Below, in pieces: positions 11,601-22,226 of a stretch of DNA of 64,000 nt. The notes under the pieces are model-generated. The model was not told the DNA's origin, searched no databases, and saw only the letters and a list, made by a program, of their open reading frames with translations. The DNA is from Takakia lepidozioides (Eukaryota; Streptophyta; Takakiopsida; Takakiales; Takakiaceae). The stretch covers positions 79,691,171 through 79,755,170 of the forward strand of contig CM060732.1 in NCBI GenBank assembly GCA_030704615.1, in the 5' to 3' direction. The stretch's first letter is position 1, and every line of letters starts with the position of its first letter. The translations under genes were made by a program, and so were the position numbers.

Positions 11601-13880
11601 TGCAATGCAGATTTGTTTGTCAAAAGCACTCAACAGGTTCTTTATGTGGTTATCCATCTCAAACCGGATTGCCTCCGCCACCCCCACAGCAGACCTCTCC
11701 TCCTCTACGTGAGTGGTGTAGTATTCGGCCTTCGCCTTCAAGCCTGTCTCCACTATCTCTTGCTGCAAACAATCCAAAATATACGATCCTTTAGTTCTCA
11801 TCCATTGAATAGAGGCATCAAACTAGTCTGAAATTGAATTCGGTTTATGTTTCTTTACCGTGTACATGTAGTCAAGAAATGCCTCTCTTGTCAGGCTATA
11901 CCAGGTGACGAGCTTCTTCTCCCTGCATCTCTTCATTTGACTTTGGCTCAACACGTTCGCAAACAATTCCAGAGGCATCATACCAATCTTCTGGACCCGG
12001 AAAAGGGTGTGGCAGAGGTTGGTTGTTACGTGGGAGGTTTCGTTTGATCTGCATTGAACAGTCACGTTGCCAATTAAAAAAATAACAACCAGAAATAGAG
12101 CAAAGCATCCACATAATGCACAACAACTCCAGAAAACTTACATGTCGATGTCGTGCATGGCAGTGAGCAGCTGTGTGATTCGTCCTTTGTGATCAAGGAC
12201 CATAGAATAAATGCTCCAGTGCCAATCCTTCTCGTCTGAGTGTAATTCGGATATGTAGTCCATCCAGGCAAGCAACCGATGATTGTCATCCCACACAAAA
12301 AAACATCTTCCCCATGAAAACTTTCGTGGATGCCTTTTTGGATAGTTTGGCCTCTCTCTGTTAACTTCACGCCAACTTTGATCCCAACCATGCTCTATCT
12401 CTTCTGATACAGGGCACTCTTCGCCCTTTGTGTCAGTTGTGGAAACATAGAACACGGCAGATCCCTTCACATACCCATGCACGAAATCATTCTTCAGTTT
12501 CCTTATGTCATTTCTGAGAGTTGGGCGGACAGCTTGCATCGATACCATTCTGCACAGTGGGATAAAAAGATCTCCACCAAGAATTTCCATTGACAGGATT
12601 ACCTTCGAAGAGTTCACCTTCTGTCCAGCTATAACAGCCTCTGCTCTATTTTCGTAATGTTCGTCATCGCCTTCGTCGGCATCCCCATACTCTTCCTCTT
12701 CTCCGTCTCCGGCAGGTTCTTTCCTTTTCCTTTTCCTCTATTGAAAAAGTAAGATCTGACATTCATGAAGTCTGTTGTTGAAAACAATGACAGAGAAACA
12801 TGCAGCGTCTTGGCCCAAAACATCCTTGCTCGAAATGAAAATGACCCTTGGTTTGCATCCCAAATCAACCTTGCGTTGACGCAAGGTTGATAGTGGGGCT
12901 TGCAACAGTGGGACTGAATGAAAATGTGGACACTGGCAGGACTCTCAAACAACCTTGCGTCAACGCAAGGTTGTTTGATGAGCTCCAAATGATCAAAAAA
13001 CTGCATCAATTCGAAACTGGTTTGCAGCCCAAATCAACATTGCGTTAACGCAAGGTTGATTCTTCGGCTTGAAACTGTGAAAGTGACGGCCAAGACAGCC
13101 ATCTGGTGGACTCTCAATCAACCTTGCGTCAATGCAAGGTTGATTGATGAGCTTCATCCTTGAAAAAAAAAAACTCAAACAACACGTTTGGAGCCCATAT
13201 CAACCTTGCGTTGACGCAAGGTTGTTTCTAGGGCAGGTACCTTTGTGAGTGAAGTCCAAAAGAGACATTGTCTGGACTCTCAAACAACCTTGCGTCAACG
13301 CAAGGTTGTCTGATATGCTTCGACCTTACAAAAAACCATTTAGATGGACACACGACTACAGCCCAAAATCAACCTTGCGTTGACGCAAGATTGATTTGGT
13401 CTTGAATCTGTGGGAGTGAATGGAAAACAGGAAACGCAAGATTGGCGAAGTGAGATTCAGATGTCAAAAGAAATGAGACCGGTACATATAGTGGAACGTC
13501 ACACATACCTCGTCTTGCTTCTTCGCAGCGCTCGAAGATGCACCGCCCGTGTGGCTTGCCTCCTTCAACTCGTGTGGGAGGACAGGTCCCAGAAGTTCGG
13601 GCTGGTGGGTGACAAAACCATGCACTCCATCCTCCGGTGTCTCTTCCATTATGCGGACAACCTGAAAATGTTGACGGAGGTGGGTCTTGGGTTCCTCATC
13701 TCCACTCTCATAGGATTGTAGCTCGCTGGGCCCCTTCTCCACTGCGGCTACACCCTCTGGAGACTGTCGTAAAACTACTCCTCCGCCCTCTTCCACTCCG
13801 GCCTCTGACTCTCCCACTCCACCGGCGTCCCCCTCCCCTGTTTCCTCCCCCAACATGAGTTCCCTCCGGATCTTTTTCAT
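8642..13880 (-). CDS. Gene X of MULE-I: ParB-like / DNA methyltransferase fusion, nine exons
   Basis: Exons (minus strand): 13880-13509, 12737-12142, 12048-11859, 11762-11322, 11231-11008, 10352-9746, 9651-9313, 9215-8930 and 8835-8642, about 1,080 residues. Exon 1 is acidic and exon 2 starts RKRKRK, a likely nuclear signal. Exon 2 holds a ParB-like fold signature: IPLCRMVSM, then DDNHRLLAW, then YSMVLDHKG. Exons 3-5 are helical and unassigned. Exons 7-9 form a circularly permuted N4/N6 amino-methyltransferase: LDIPDG at the motif IV position, a helix-strand GALLLLQAKD, WRGAREKSPAFMQ, then the SAM-binding DLCLGTG and FFGMEGD. Exon borders and phases match gene X' exon by exon. Faults: an in-frame TAG at 10097-10099, and the acceptor of exon 6 reads AC instead of AG. 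The canonical DPPY is replaced by DIPD in both copies. ParB-methyltransferase fusions are known in phages and bacteria; a role in a plant transposon is inference. Confidence 0.75.
10437..10882. repeat. Palindrome array in intron 5 of gene X (five sites)
   Basis: Five 24-bp near-perfect palindromes start at 10437, 10531, 10606, 10764 and 10859. Each has arm CAACCTTGCG, a TYRA centre and the reverse-complement arm; the centres read GTTGAC, GTCAAC, GTTAAC, GTCAAC and GTTGAC. The third and fourth arms differ by at most a base or two from the others. Start-to-start distances are 94, 75, 158 and 95 bp. The spacers are otherwise unrelated, so selection or copying of the sites themselves is suggested. 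Confidence 0.95.
12866..13393. repeat. Palindrome array in intron 1 of gene X (seven sites)
   Basis: Seven copies of the same 24-bp palindrome start at 12866, 12950, 13035, 13119, 13201, 13285 and 13370, a period of 82-85 bp. Centres alternate between GTTGAC/GTTAAC and GTCAAC (one is GTCAAT). Two spacer types also alternate: one ends GGACTCTCAA, the other contains GATGAGCTT-like words and ends near CAGCCCAAAT. The true unit is therefore about 168 bp with two palindromes in opposite orientation, repeated about 3.5 times. Confidence 0.95.
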
Positions 13881-14636
13881 TCTATTCTTCGCCTGTAGCC
13901 TTTGCTTTTTAGATGTGTAGTAAAGAGTTCGGCGGCGCCTTCTTGTTCATCGAGAGGGAGTCTCGCTTTCGACTGGATCCAGGATTGCAAGTAGGGAGGA
14001 AGAATGAGGTGCGGGAAAGAGGGAGTGCGCTTGCCTCTCACCCAACCCTACTGCGCCAAGATGCCAGTTTCTTGGAGAGGCGGGGGGATGGCGTGGTGCA
14101 TCTGCATGCAAGGCACGTCGTCCCTGTACGGTCCTTAATCGCACTAAAATAAGGTTTCCCTAAACCCTGAACCCTTAACTGGCTTACTCACGTTTGGGAA
14201 TTTTAGGTTTTCGCTTCAGTGGTGGTGTCTTCTCCACATCGTCTGCTCATTCGAGACAATTAAAGTAAAACAAAGAGAACAATTTCATCCTATCTGCTTT
14301 TCATCTACAATTATGACACTTCACATCTTAAGATAGAATGAATGGGTGGCTTGACGGCTGGTGTCCTGTGAAAAAACCCGTTGAATATAGACAGTTAATA
14401 ATTACATTCATCCATATTGTCGTGCATCGGCGGAGACGCTCTTGTAGGGGAAATTCTAGTTGTTTTTTGCAATCCACAGACGTATGGCTGCTTGCTCGAG
14501 TGCTGGCACACTTTGTTGAACACTGTTACAATACCGTACTCTTCTCTGCTTTTTGAATGGCTCTCAAAGATGAGTTGGTAAATTTTTACTGTGCTTACAA
14601 ATCGCTCCCCCTAACCAAAGTGATAGACACCATGGG
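13881..14636. promoter_or_regulatory. Divergent intergenic region between gene X and the MULE-I transposase
   Basis: Gene X reads leftward from 13880 and the transposase reads rightward from about 14637, so any promoters of both must lie here. I saw no certain TATA box. The layout is mirrored in MULE-II (17549-18571), which supports a shared bidirectional control region. Confidence 0.35.
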
Positions 14637-15935
14637 ATGGCAACCGTGGGAGAGGATGTCCTTTGTAGAAGCTTGGATCTGCAAGTTCATACTGTGCATG
14701 TGGAGAAAGAAGTGCACGACTCCACCCGTAGGGTCGACAGTATGATGATTCTGGAGCCATATGTGTGCGATGACCATATTAGACAATGGAGTCGTGCATG
14801 GAGATCAACGACGTTTGTCTGCAAGTTCAACACTCACACCAGGAACTGCCGCTTCGGTGGCTCCGGCCTTCACACCTGCTACAATTAAAAAAGAGGACAC
14901 CAGCACTTCGACGCCTTTTGTGGATCTCTCGAAAAGCTCTGGTGACGACGACATCTCTGAGATTCCACCTCCACCACACCTGTCTTCTGTCGAAGAACCA
15001 GATGTCCAGGAGATAGGCAGTGTGGTTCCAAAGTTGCAGTCTATGAAAGGCTTGCCAAACTGCAGAAGTGACGTGCATGGAATTGCATGGGGGGGCAATA
15101 AAGATTGTAAGAGCAAAATACCTTCCTGCAGAATTTGATGGGGATGTGGTTTTTGAGCTGCCACCTCCGACGTCCTTTGGGGGTTTGGGGGGACTCATGC
15201 AAGGGATGGACAAGAAGCACGACGGACACCCTTGGTGTTGAACTAAGACAACCCACATACATAACCCTCATGGCTTGTCTTTTTCGTAGATCAGTCTGTA
15301 TTGGGCACCTCTGTTGTGGAAATGAAGCCTGCAACTGCCTGTCATTGAGAGGCTCCCCAAACGAGACGGAGTGGGAGGGTTGCGCTGATAACCCATTCGA
15401 CGTGGGGTGCCCACCTCCTAAAAACACGACGTTACTCTGCAAATATTGCAAAACGGCCCCAACATGCATTGGCACTTGCAAGGCCCGCATGTACTATGTG
15501 CTCCATCGTTTTCGCGGCCTTACCTGAGCTTGTGTTCATCTCGGCAATCATACCCACCCCGTATCGAAAGGGGATTGTCAAGAAAGTCTTGAAACAATTA
15601 GGGGACTTCTACGGCATGAGGTGGAGAATGCTCCTTATGCACCGCCATCTGCAATTGCACTTTCTGCAAGCAAGAGCTTCTTGCAAAAACACATTCTAGG
15701 GGGAGCGGAAGAGAACATTGAGAAACTGGACAACGAAAAACTAGACGTCGTTATGGACTATTTCTCGACCCTTCGTTCACCCAATGTACGCAACCACATC
15801 AACGCACTCAGAATGGGAATAGGGAGCCCAGGTTACGTGGATAGCATCCTGGAATTGAAGCGGAGAAGCATGTGCGACTTCATTCAAGACAATGTTTTTC
15901 CTGGTCAGGGGTCATTGAAAGTGTTCTTGTTCAAG
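14637..15935 (+). pseudogene. MULE-I transposase, N-terminal half (interrupted)
   Basis: The ORF starts near ATG 14637 (MATVGEDVL) and shifts frame near 14830 and again at the G-run at about 15091. It then runs through an acidic linker (SSGDDDISEIP, VVPKLQSMKG, LPAEFDGDVVFELPPP) also present in the MULE-II copy. A Cys-rich zinc-binding segment follows at 15240-15525 (CIGHLCC, CKYCKTAP, CTGTCKAR-like spacing), interrupted by TGA at 15525-15527. A helical segment (AIALSASKSFLQKH, FPGQGSLKVFLFK) then reaches 15935, where MULE-II begins. The protein resumes in the same frame at 25325. The architecture fits a MULE transposase N terminus. At least three frameshifts and one stop make it non-functional. 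Confidence 0.8.
15927..15935 (+). repeat. 9-bp target site duplication of MULE-II, left copy (TTGTTCAAG)
   Basis: TTGTTCAAG precedes the left terminus and is repeated at 25316-25324 after the right terminus. The nine bases are three codons (Leu-Phe-Lys) of the interrupted transposase. Confidence 0.9.
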
Positions 15936-16566
15936 CAATGACGCAATGGCGTGAGCGTTGCGCATGAGCGCACGAGCGTACGCTCACGCAGGAGTGACGT
16001 GGCATGAGCGTCATGTCAGCATGCTAATGTGGCAGCAAATGATGACGTGGCACTGTCCGTCATCTGCCACGTCAGCATTAACCTGCGCCGCCTATAACCG
16101 AGGATGGTCCTATGACCGTGGAATTAATGCAGGGAATCTTGCCTAAATAGAATCAAGACTACCATGAGGCCTACAATTGTAGCATCCAACATTGTGCACT
16201 TACAAATGCTTGTTTCACTTTTACAATTACGAGGACGAGAAAATATCCTCACAAAGTGTGCGCCATAGAGGCTGCCACGGGAAGACCTTCCTCCCTCCTC
16301 AAAGAACAATGAGAGTTAGGATCATCTTCAAAAGATGATTGTAGTGCATAGCGACAGCAAGGTGCAATGACAAATGTGCTTTTAAAAGTTGCCACTCAGA
16401 GCTCACTCAGTATAGTTGGAGGCCATATCATTGCACCGCCGACGAATTGATGTGAATTACACATTTCAAATCATGGTCGTCCACATACCACATTGCATAG
16501 TTGATGCTACCCATGTGTTGTATCCCGCTGCAATAGAGTATCGACCTCGTTGAAACTCATAGTGGC
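15936..16566. repeat. MULE-II left terminus and subterminal region
   Basis: The first 130 bp contain GGCGTGAGCG, CATGAGCGCACGAGCG, CGCTCACG and several TGACGTGGC/GCCACGTCA words, matching the word set at the right end (25200-25305). The rest up to the transposase stop at 16567 shows no gene. Confidence 0.7.
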
Positions 16567-17548
16567 CTAGTGAATGAAGTTGTCACGTTTGGGATCGCAA
16601 ACCATCCTCTTCAAAAATATGAAATACAAATGTTTGCAGGGTATGAATTTACCTCTCTTGCCCAAACTGGTTGATAGCATATTCACAAAATCAGGACATG
16701 TGCAATTGGGGAAATTGGAAACCGTGATGTCGTAGGTCCTGTCATGAACAGCAGATGTGGAAGTGATGATTGTGAATACCCGACCATATCCTGGATCGGG
16801 TACTTCCGTGGTGCTTCCAACACGAGCTTGGAGCATTCTTACGGACTCCACTTTGCCAAAGTGTTCAGCGGTTGGAGGGAAACGCCGAACGAGCTTTCCA
16901 TCTCGTTTGGTTGGCCACAAGTCAGGATTTGCCGGGGGGACCCGGGAGGACCCAAAAGTAGTAGCACATGCATGGAGTTGGGGTTGTCTCGCAAGGGAAA
17001 AGCCTGCCTCCTCCAGCATTTCAATCTCCTGAAATCTAAGATGTGTTCCCACCTTCACGGGCCAACGGAGGAGGAGCCAGCTCGAATAGGATATCGCCAT
17101 CAAAAGTCTCTGGCAAGAACTTCACAGGCACCTGCTTCAAAGATTCCCAATCAATTCCTCGCAACTCACTTTTGATTCCAGCCATTCCTCCCATCGCCCG
17201 TAGTTTTGGAATGACACTACAAATCTCTTCTTCATCAGCTTCTCCAACCACAGTAGGAAGGACTGGATTTGGAATTTCACTTATATCATCATCGGACGAA
17301 TCCGAAAGCTCAACGATTGGAGTGGAGGACGTCTGTTCTTTTTTCACCACCACCTCCCTTTTGTCTTCAACGACCGAAGCAGCAGTCCCGGGCATCACAT
17401 ATGACCCAAGGGACTTTCGCCGAGGCTCTCCAAGTACTCTGTATCGACCAGGGCGCACTCTCCACTGGCTGACTTGAGCCGTCTCATCACGGTTTTGGAA
17501 AGAGTATTTCAACAACTTCTCTTTCAAATCGTACACTTGGGATATCAT
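16567..17548 (-). pseudogene. MULE-II transposase, internally deleted, SWIM finger retained
   Basis: The N-terminal frame starts at 17548 (MISQVYDLKEKLLKY) and contains VMPGTAASV, SDSSDDDISEIPN, VIPKLRAMGG and LPETFDGDILFELAPPP, homologous to the MULE-I copy. Near 17060 it is joined directly, out of frame, to the C-terminal region (17103-16567), which has QEIEMLEEAGF, DLWPTKRDGK and a SWIM zinc finger (CTCPDF, then CKHLYFIF). The Cys-rich domain and the whole transposase core are missing. The SWIM part remains open for 178 codons with its own ATG, so a short DNA-binding product is conceivable but unproven. Confidence 0.8.
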
Positions 17549-18571
17549 ACACGTTCATCCTTGTTAGCCAACCCCACGTTCGTTTCACATTTTGAACTTT
17601 CCAAGTGCGCATGATCATTGGTAGTAGTATAAAGATGCATTTACTTAATCTGCAATCCCACCCTCAGATCATGTGGCATGCTTCCAGGAAGTCGGCTTGT
17701 TATTGTGTTTATTGATGAGGTTCTGATTAACGGTTTAACAGCTGCCGACATTGCTCCTAGGGATACTCTGACCACTGGGCCCACAAGAAAAGTAATTAAA
17801 ATGGACGGATGCATATCTGGAAGGAATAATAGAATATGCACAGTCGTCGTCTGAGCTTCCTCCGCCATATTCTCTGCTCATTCTTCAACTGTGTTCTGGA
17901 GACATCAGTAAACCGATTTACACTGAAGGTCTGCGATAGCAAGGTATCAACGTACGCGAGGAAGGAAGATGGCTTCCTCTGAAGCGGAGTTCTTCTCTGA
18001 CGACAAACCAGTGTCGTTCTCCCAAAACTCTCGTTCATTTACATATATTTGTCTAAGACTGTGCGCCAAGATTTCTGGGATTCGCTATTATTTTTAAATA
18101 TTGAAACCGTTCTAATAAAGAACACGCCGTTTATTTTGGGCGACACACGTCAGACATCGATAACTGAATACGAACAGCTGTACACTAATTGCTGGCATGT
18201 GCACTAATAAGGGAATGACTATGTGTAACGGTCACGCGAGAGGGAATCCGATGCTTCTAGAGACAAGCAACAACGCACGCAATCCCGCAAGAAATTGGGA
18301 GTCACTTCGTTTTTCTACTTTTCGCGCTTAGAGGGAGAGTGGTAGTCAAGCTGGAGAGGGTTCCTTCTACAATACGAAAGAGAAGAAAGTCTCTTTATTT
18401 TACTTCCCTTAGAGAGACGCAGAGCAAGAGAGCAAATGACGAGGCGTCGTTTGTTGGAGAACACAGGGCCAAGGCAACAGGTGAACGCGGAGACTGATTC
18501 ACAAGAGCAGACCGAGACTGAGGCAGCGGCTAACACAGTCGGCGATAACAGTGCGCGTTGGAAACCAGCCT
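17549..18571. promoter_or_regulatory. Divergent intergenic region of MULE-II
   Basis: It separates the leftward transposase start (17548) from the rightward gene X' start (18572). AT-rich stretches occur at 18040-18125. An in-frame-looking ATG at 18436 opens a 46-codon frame (MTRRRLLENTG) that ends before the X' frame, suggesting either an upstream ORF or a frameshifted original N terminus of X'. Confidence 0.35.
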
Positions 18572-18888
18572 ATGGATGTAGAGATGACTCGCAGGGAAAC
18601 TGAAGGAGGTGGAAGTACAAGGAACGTTGAACCGGGAGAAGGTCCAGAAACCCTAGAGCAGACAGAAATTCCAGCAGATGTGAGAGGGAAGAGGAAAGCT
18701 GCAGAAGGGGATCCAATTTCAAAACCTAAGAAGGCGCCAGTAAGTTTTCTCTAACTTACATTTCATTGTTGAATATATGCGTAGAGATTGAGTGGAATGT
18801 CCCAGAAAGGGATTGTCGCTACCAACCATCACCATGAAACAACAGTGATTTGCTTTCTACTCCTCTGTTAAGGGTTTACCGCACAACG

Positions 18889-19580
18889 AGTGGATGACTG
18901 ACGGTACCGTCATTCACTGTTGTTCAAATCATACAGTCTGTCTGATTGTCTTTCAAGCAGTCCTTCCTCTTCCCTTCTTTAGCAGGAACATGTGATTGAA
19001 GTCTACTGAATTGCGAGCGTCGTTAACACCATTCGATTCTTCTCATGAGATTTATGTACCTATGTGTTTGAAGAGAGAGTGAGGGTCGACATATTCAGTC
19101 ATATTGTTTTGCAATGCATTGTCTTTGTTTGAGGTTGAACAGATAGAGAAGTGGAAAGGCGGTACCGCCAATCAAAGATTTGAAGACTATACTGTAGATT
19201 CAGGTAGAGTATCGATTGGAAAGTACTCTCGACATAGACAAGAAACAATGAATGCTTGCGACGTTCATCACAATGGAGTCAATCTGAATAATCTGCACTT
19301 ACTGTCCGCCCTAAACTATACTGAATGTCGTTGCCGCCAATCACTTACACATATATATCATTGCACAACACCGATCCGGCAGGTCCCACTCTTTTGTGAT
19401 TGTCGTTAACGCCGTTCGCTCTTGCTCAAAACCTTTCTGTTCCTGTGTCCCTAGAATCATAGTGTTTTGTTTTGAATTCGGCAGGATCATCTTTGCTTGT
19501 GTAGATGGTTCTGAATTTGTTTCACACCATTCATTGTGAGTTGAGATGAGACAGAGTGATGGTCGTTACCGCCGTTCACT
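18889..19580. repeat. Degenerate palindromes in intron 1 of gene X' (about six)
   Basis: Imperfect palindromes lie at about 18889-18918 (core TGACGGTACCGTCA), 19008-19036 (GTTAACACCATTC half), 19151-19174 (core GGCGGTACCGCC), 19320-19345 (GTCGTTGCCGCC), 19396-19421 (GTCGTTAACGCC) and 19555-19580 (GTCGTTACCGCC). All have GTGAAT/ATTCAC-like outer arms in varying states of decay. They are related to the array in intron 5 of the same gene and unrelated in arm sequence to those of MULE-I. Confidence 0.75.
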
Positions 19581-21453
19581 ATTTGCACATTACTCAGTCA
19601 GATTTGAATGGTATCGTGCAGAAAACTGTGAGATCCAAGCCTACAGGATCAGAGGGGAAAGGATCTGGAGATGGGGACGAGTCTGGAAAAAGCTCAGAGA
19701 ATAATGATGAAGCAGATGAATCTGAAGTGCACTACCTTGACAAGGTGAAAGAACTCATGTCATTCCAGAAGGTAAACTCTCAGGAGGTTATGAGGGACAT
19801 GCTCGTATCTGGAGGGCGTCTGGACATCCCTCTATGCCGGATGATATCTATGCCTATTGTGCGTCCACCTCTTTCCCATGACATAACAAAATTGGAGAGT
19901 GATTTTGTGCATGGATACAGACTTGGTGCACAAGTTTTTTATGTGTCACTGACGGATATAAATGGGAAAAGCACATTAGTGTCTCCAGAGATCAGTGATA
20001 CCTGGGATGAGTGGTGGAAAGATGCTAATGAGGAGTTCAAGCTGGGCCTCATGATGGGAAAGAACACCCAACAATTCTGCAACCACATGTCCTACATCTG
20101 GGACGGCAATCACCGATTGCTGGCATGGATGGGATACATTCAGAAACATCATGTGAAAGACAAAGACAAGCATGTTGTTGTGGAGGCAATGGTTTTGGAT
20201 CCAGGAAACGACATCGTTAGGCTTCTTACAGCTATGCACTACGTGAACAAGTAAGTCATCCTAGAGACTTCATTCCCTCTGTAGTGTCTTGTTAATCCCA
20301 AATAAAACAGTGTTAAGAAATGCAATGTTTCCAATGTTTTTGCAGATCGACAGAGAAATCGCAAGTGACAACAAGCTTGGTCCACACACTATTCCGAATT
20401 CAGAGGATTGGTCTGATGAAGCTGGATGATTTTCGGACAGTACTCCCCCCCAATATAATCAAGAAGTGCGAAACAGGAAGAGCTGCAGGCACTTGGTATT
20501 ATTTGACTCGATAGGCATTTCTGAAGTACATGTATGCGGTAGGCCCAAGTCTGTACTCAGTTTACTTTTCGAATACATGTTTGTAGTTCCTTCGGTGCTA
20601 ATCACTATTTGAATCAATGCAGCAAGAACTGGCAGAGGCAGCTGAGAAGGGAAAATCCGAATATTATCGCACTACACCAGAGGAACTAAGGACATCAAAG
20701 GGTGTGGCAGCAGCAATAAAAAATGAGTTTGAAATGCGAAGAACCAAATTGATGTCCGCCTTCGGAAAGCAGCTTAGAATAGTAGATCCTGGACTTGGTT
20801 CTGAGTTCCTTCAGGAGATCAAATCTCACTATGACAAGCATGTGCATCCGGAGATGCAGCAAGAGAAATTGCACCGACTGGCCATATCCATGGTCGACCC
20901 ACAAACAAAAATAAGGTGGCTGGAGATATGGAACTCAGATCAGACAGTAAAGGACTTGAATCAGTTCCCAAAGAGCACCATACAGCCTGGCACAAAGGTG
21001 GAAGGAATCAGTGATTGGGTATTTGATAACTGGCTCCACAAGGCTACATTTTGGAGTCAGGTGTGTATTCAAATAAGCCGTTTTCTTTTCTTCAATTATG
21101 TGATGAGTAGCTTATTTGCAATACTGACAAATATACAATTTGCAGCTCGAAAAGCGCACCGTCATTGTGCTGGATCAGACTTTGAAGGACTTGAACATTT
21201 CGATTGTTTCCCCTCCCCAAATGTCATTGGAGGCATACATAAGGAAGTGGAGAGGTCTCACCTGGAGATACTGTTTTTTCCGGGAGTTCTCCAAAGATGG
21301 TAACATTTTACGGTCCAACGACTTTGACAGTCAGGTTGGAGGAGAGTGGGTCATGATGCGAGTTGTGTACAGGTGCAATATCATACTGGAAACTCTACTG
21401 CACTTTTTGGGAAATAATTTGGCTTCATAAGGATTGTAATCATAGATCCAAAT

Positions 21454-22226
21454 TGAATGTCGTTGACGACATTCACTTCTTTGTCTGAGTCATTCTTAAG
21501 CGAGAATTTGAATTCACCTGGATTAGGAGCTTAGGGTGTAGTTATAGTGTCCCTGATTAGAATTGATAATGTCCCTGAATGGCGTTGACGACATTCACAT
21601 CCAGAGTTGTTAAGAGGTCCTCAGAGTTATGTAAGTTTTTGTAATGTCCATAGAGTTTACAGTGAGGGTTCCTCACTCCAGTTTGCTGAATGTCAATGCA
21701 GACATTCAGTTGTTCTGCAATGCTTTTGCCTCTTGCGAGAAATCTTGAGGCTTGATTAGTTGTGTTATCAGAGATCCAAAGTGAATGTCGTTGTCGACAT
21801 TCACTTCTCTGTCTGTGTCATTCACCAGCGACAATTTGAATTTACATGGATTAGGAGCTTAGGGTGTATTTATTGGTTCCTTGTTCGGAATTTTGTGAAT
21901 GGCGTTGACGCCATTCACCTCCAGTGTTATTATGAGGTCCTTAGTGTTATGTACGTTTTGAATGTCCATTGAGTTTTTAGGGAGGGTTCCTTACTCGAGT
22001 TTCTGAATGTCGTTGCCGACATTCAGTTTCCATCCAATGATTTTGCCTCTTTTGAGAAATCATTAGGCTTGATTAGCAGTGTATTCACAAATCCAAAGTG
22101 AATGACGTTGACGACATTCACTTCTATGTCTGTGTCATTCCAAAGCGAGAGTTTGCATTCACGTGGATTAGGATATATTTGCAGTATCATTGAATGGAAT
22201 TTTTTGAATGGCGTTGACGACATTCA
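21454..22226. repeat. Palindrome array in intron 5 of gene X' (eight sites)
   Basis: Eight 22-24-bp palindromes start at 21454, 21576, 21686, 21781, 21895, 22003, 22098 and 22205. The arm is GTGAATGTCG, GTGAATGGCG or CTGAATGTCG around TTGA, TTGT, TTGC or a changed centre. They fall in a higher-order repeat of about 310-328 bp with three palindrome types in fixed order, the first followed by ACTTCT..GTCTG, the second by ACATCCAGAG or ACCTCCAG, the third with CTG..CAG ends. The repeat occurs about 2.7 times. Confidence 0.95.

Noticed and set aside
10395-13178. Short frames repeating QPCVNARL or QPCVDARL
   Set aside because: These are translations of the intronic palindromes, not proteins.
12866-13393. 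Regularly spaced palindromic repeats looked like a CRISPR array
   Set aside because: The DNA is eukaryotic, the array lies in an intron, the spacers are themselves repeated in two alternating types, and no cas-like genes are present.
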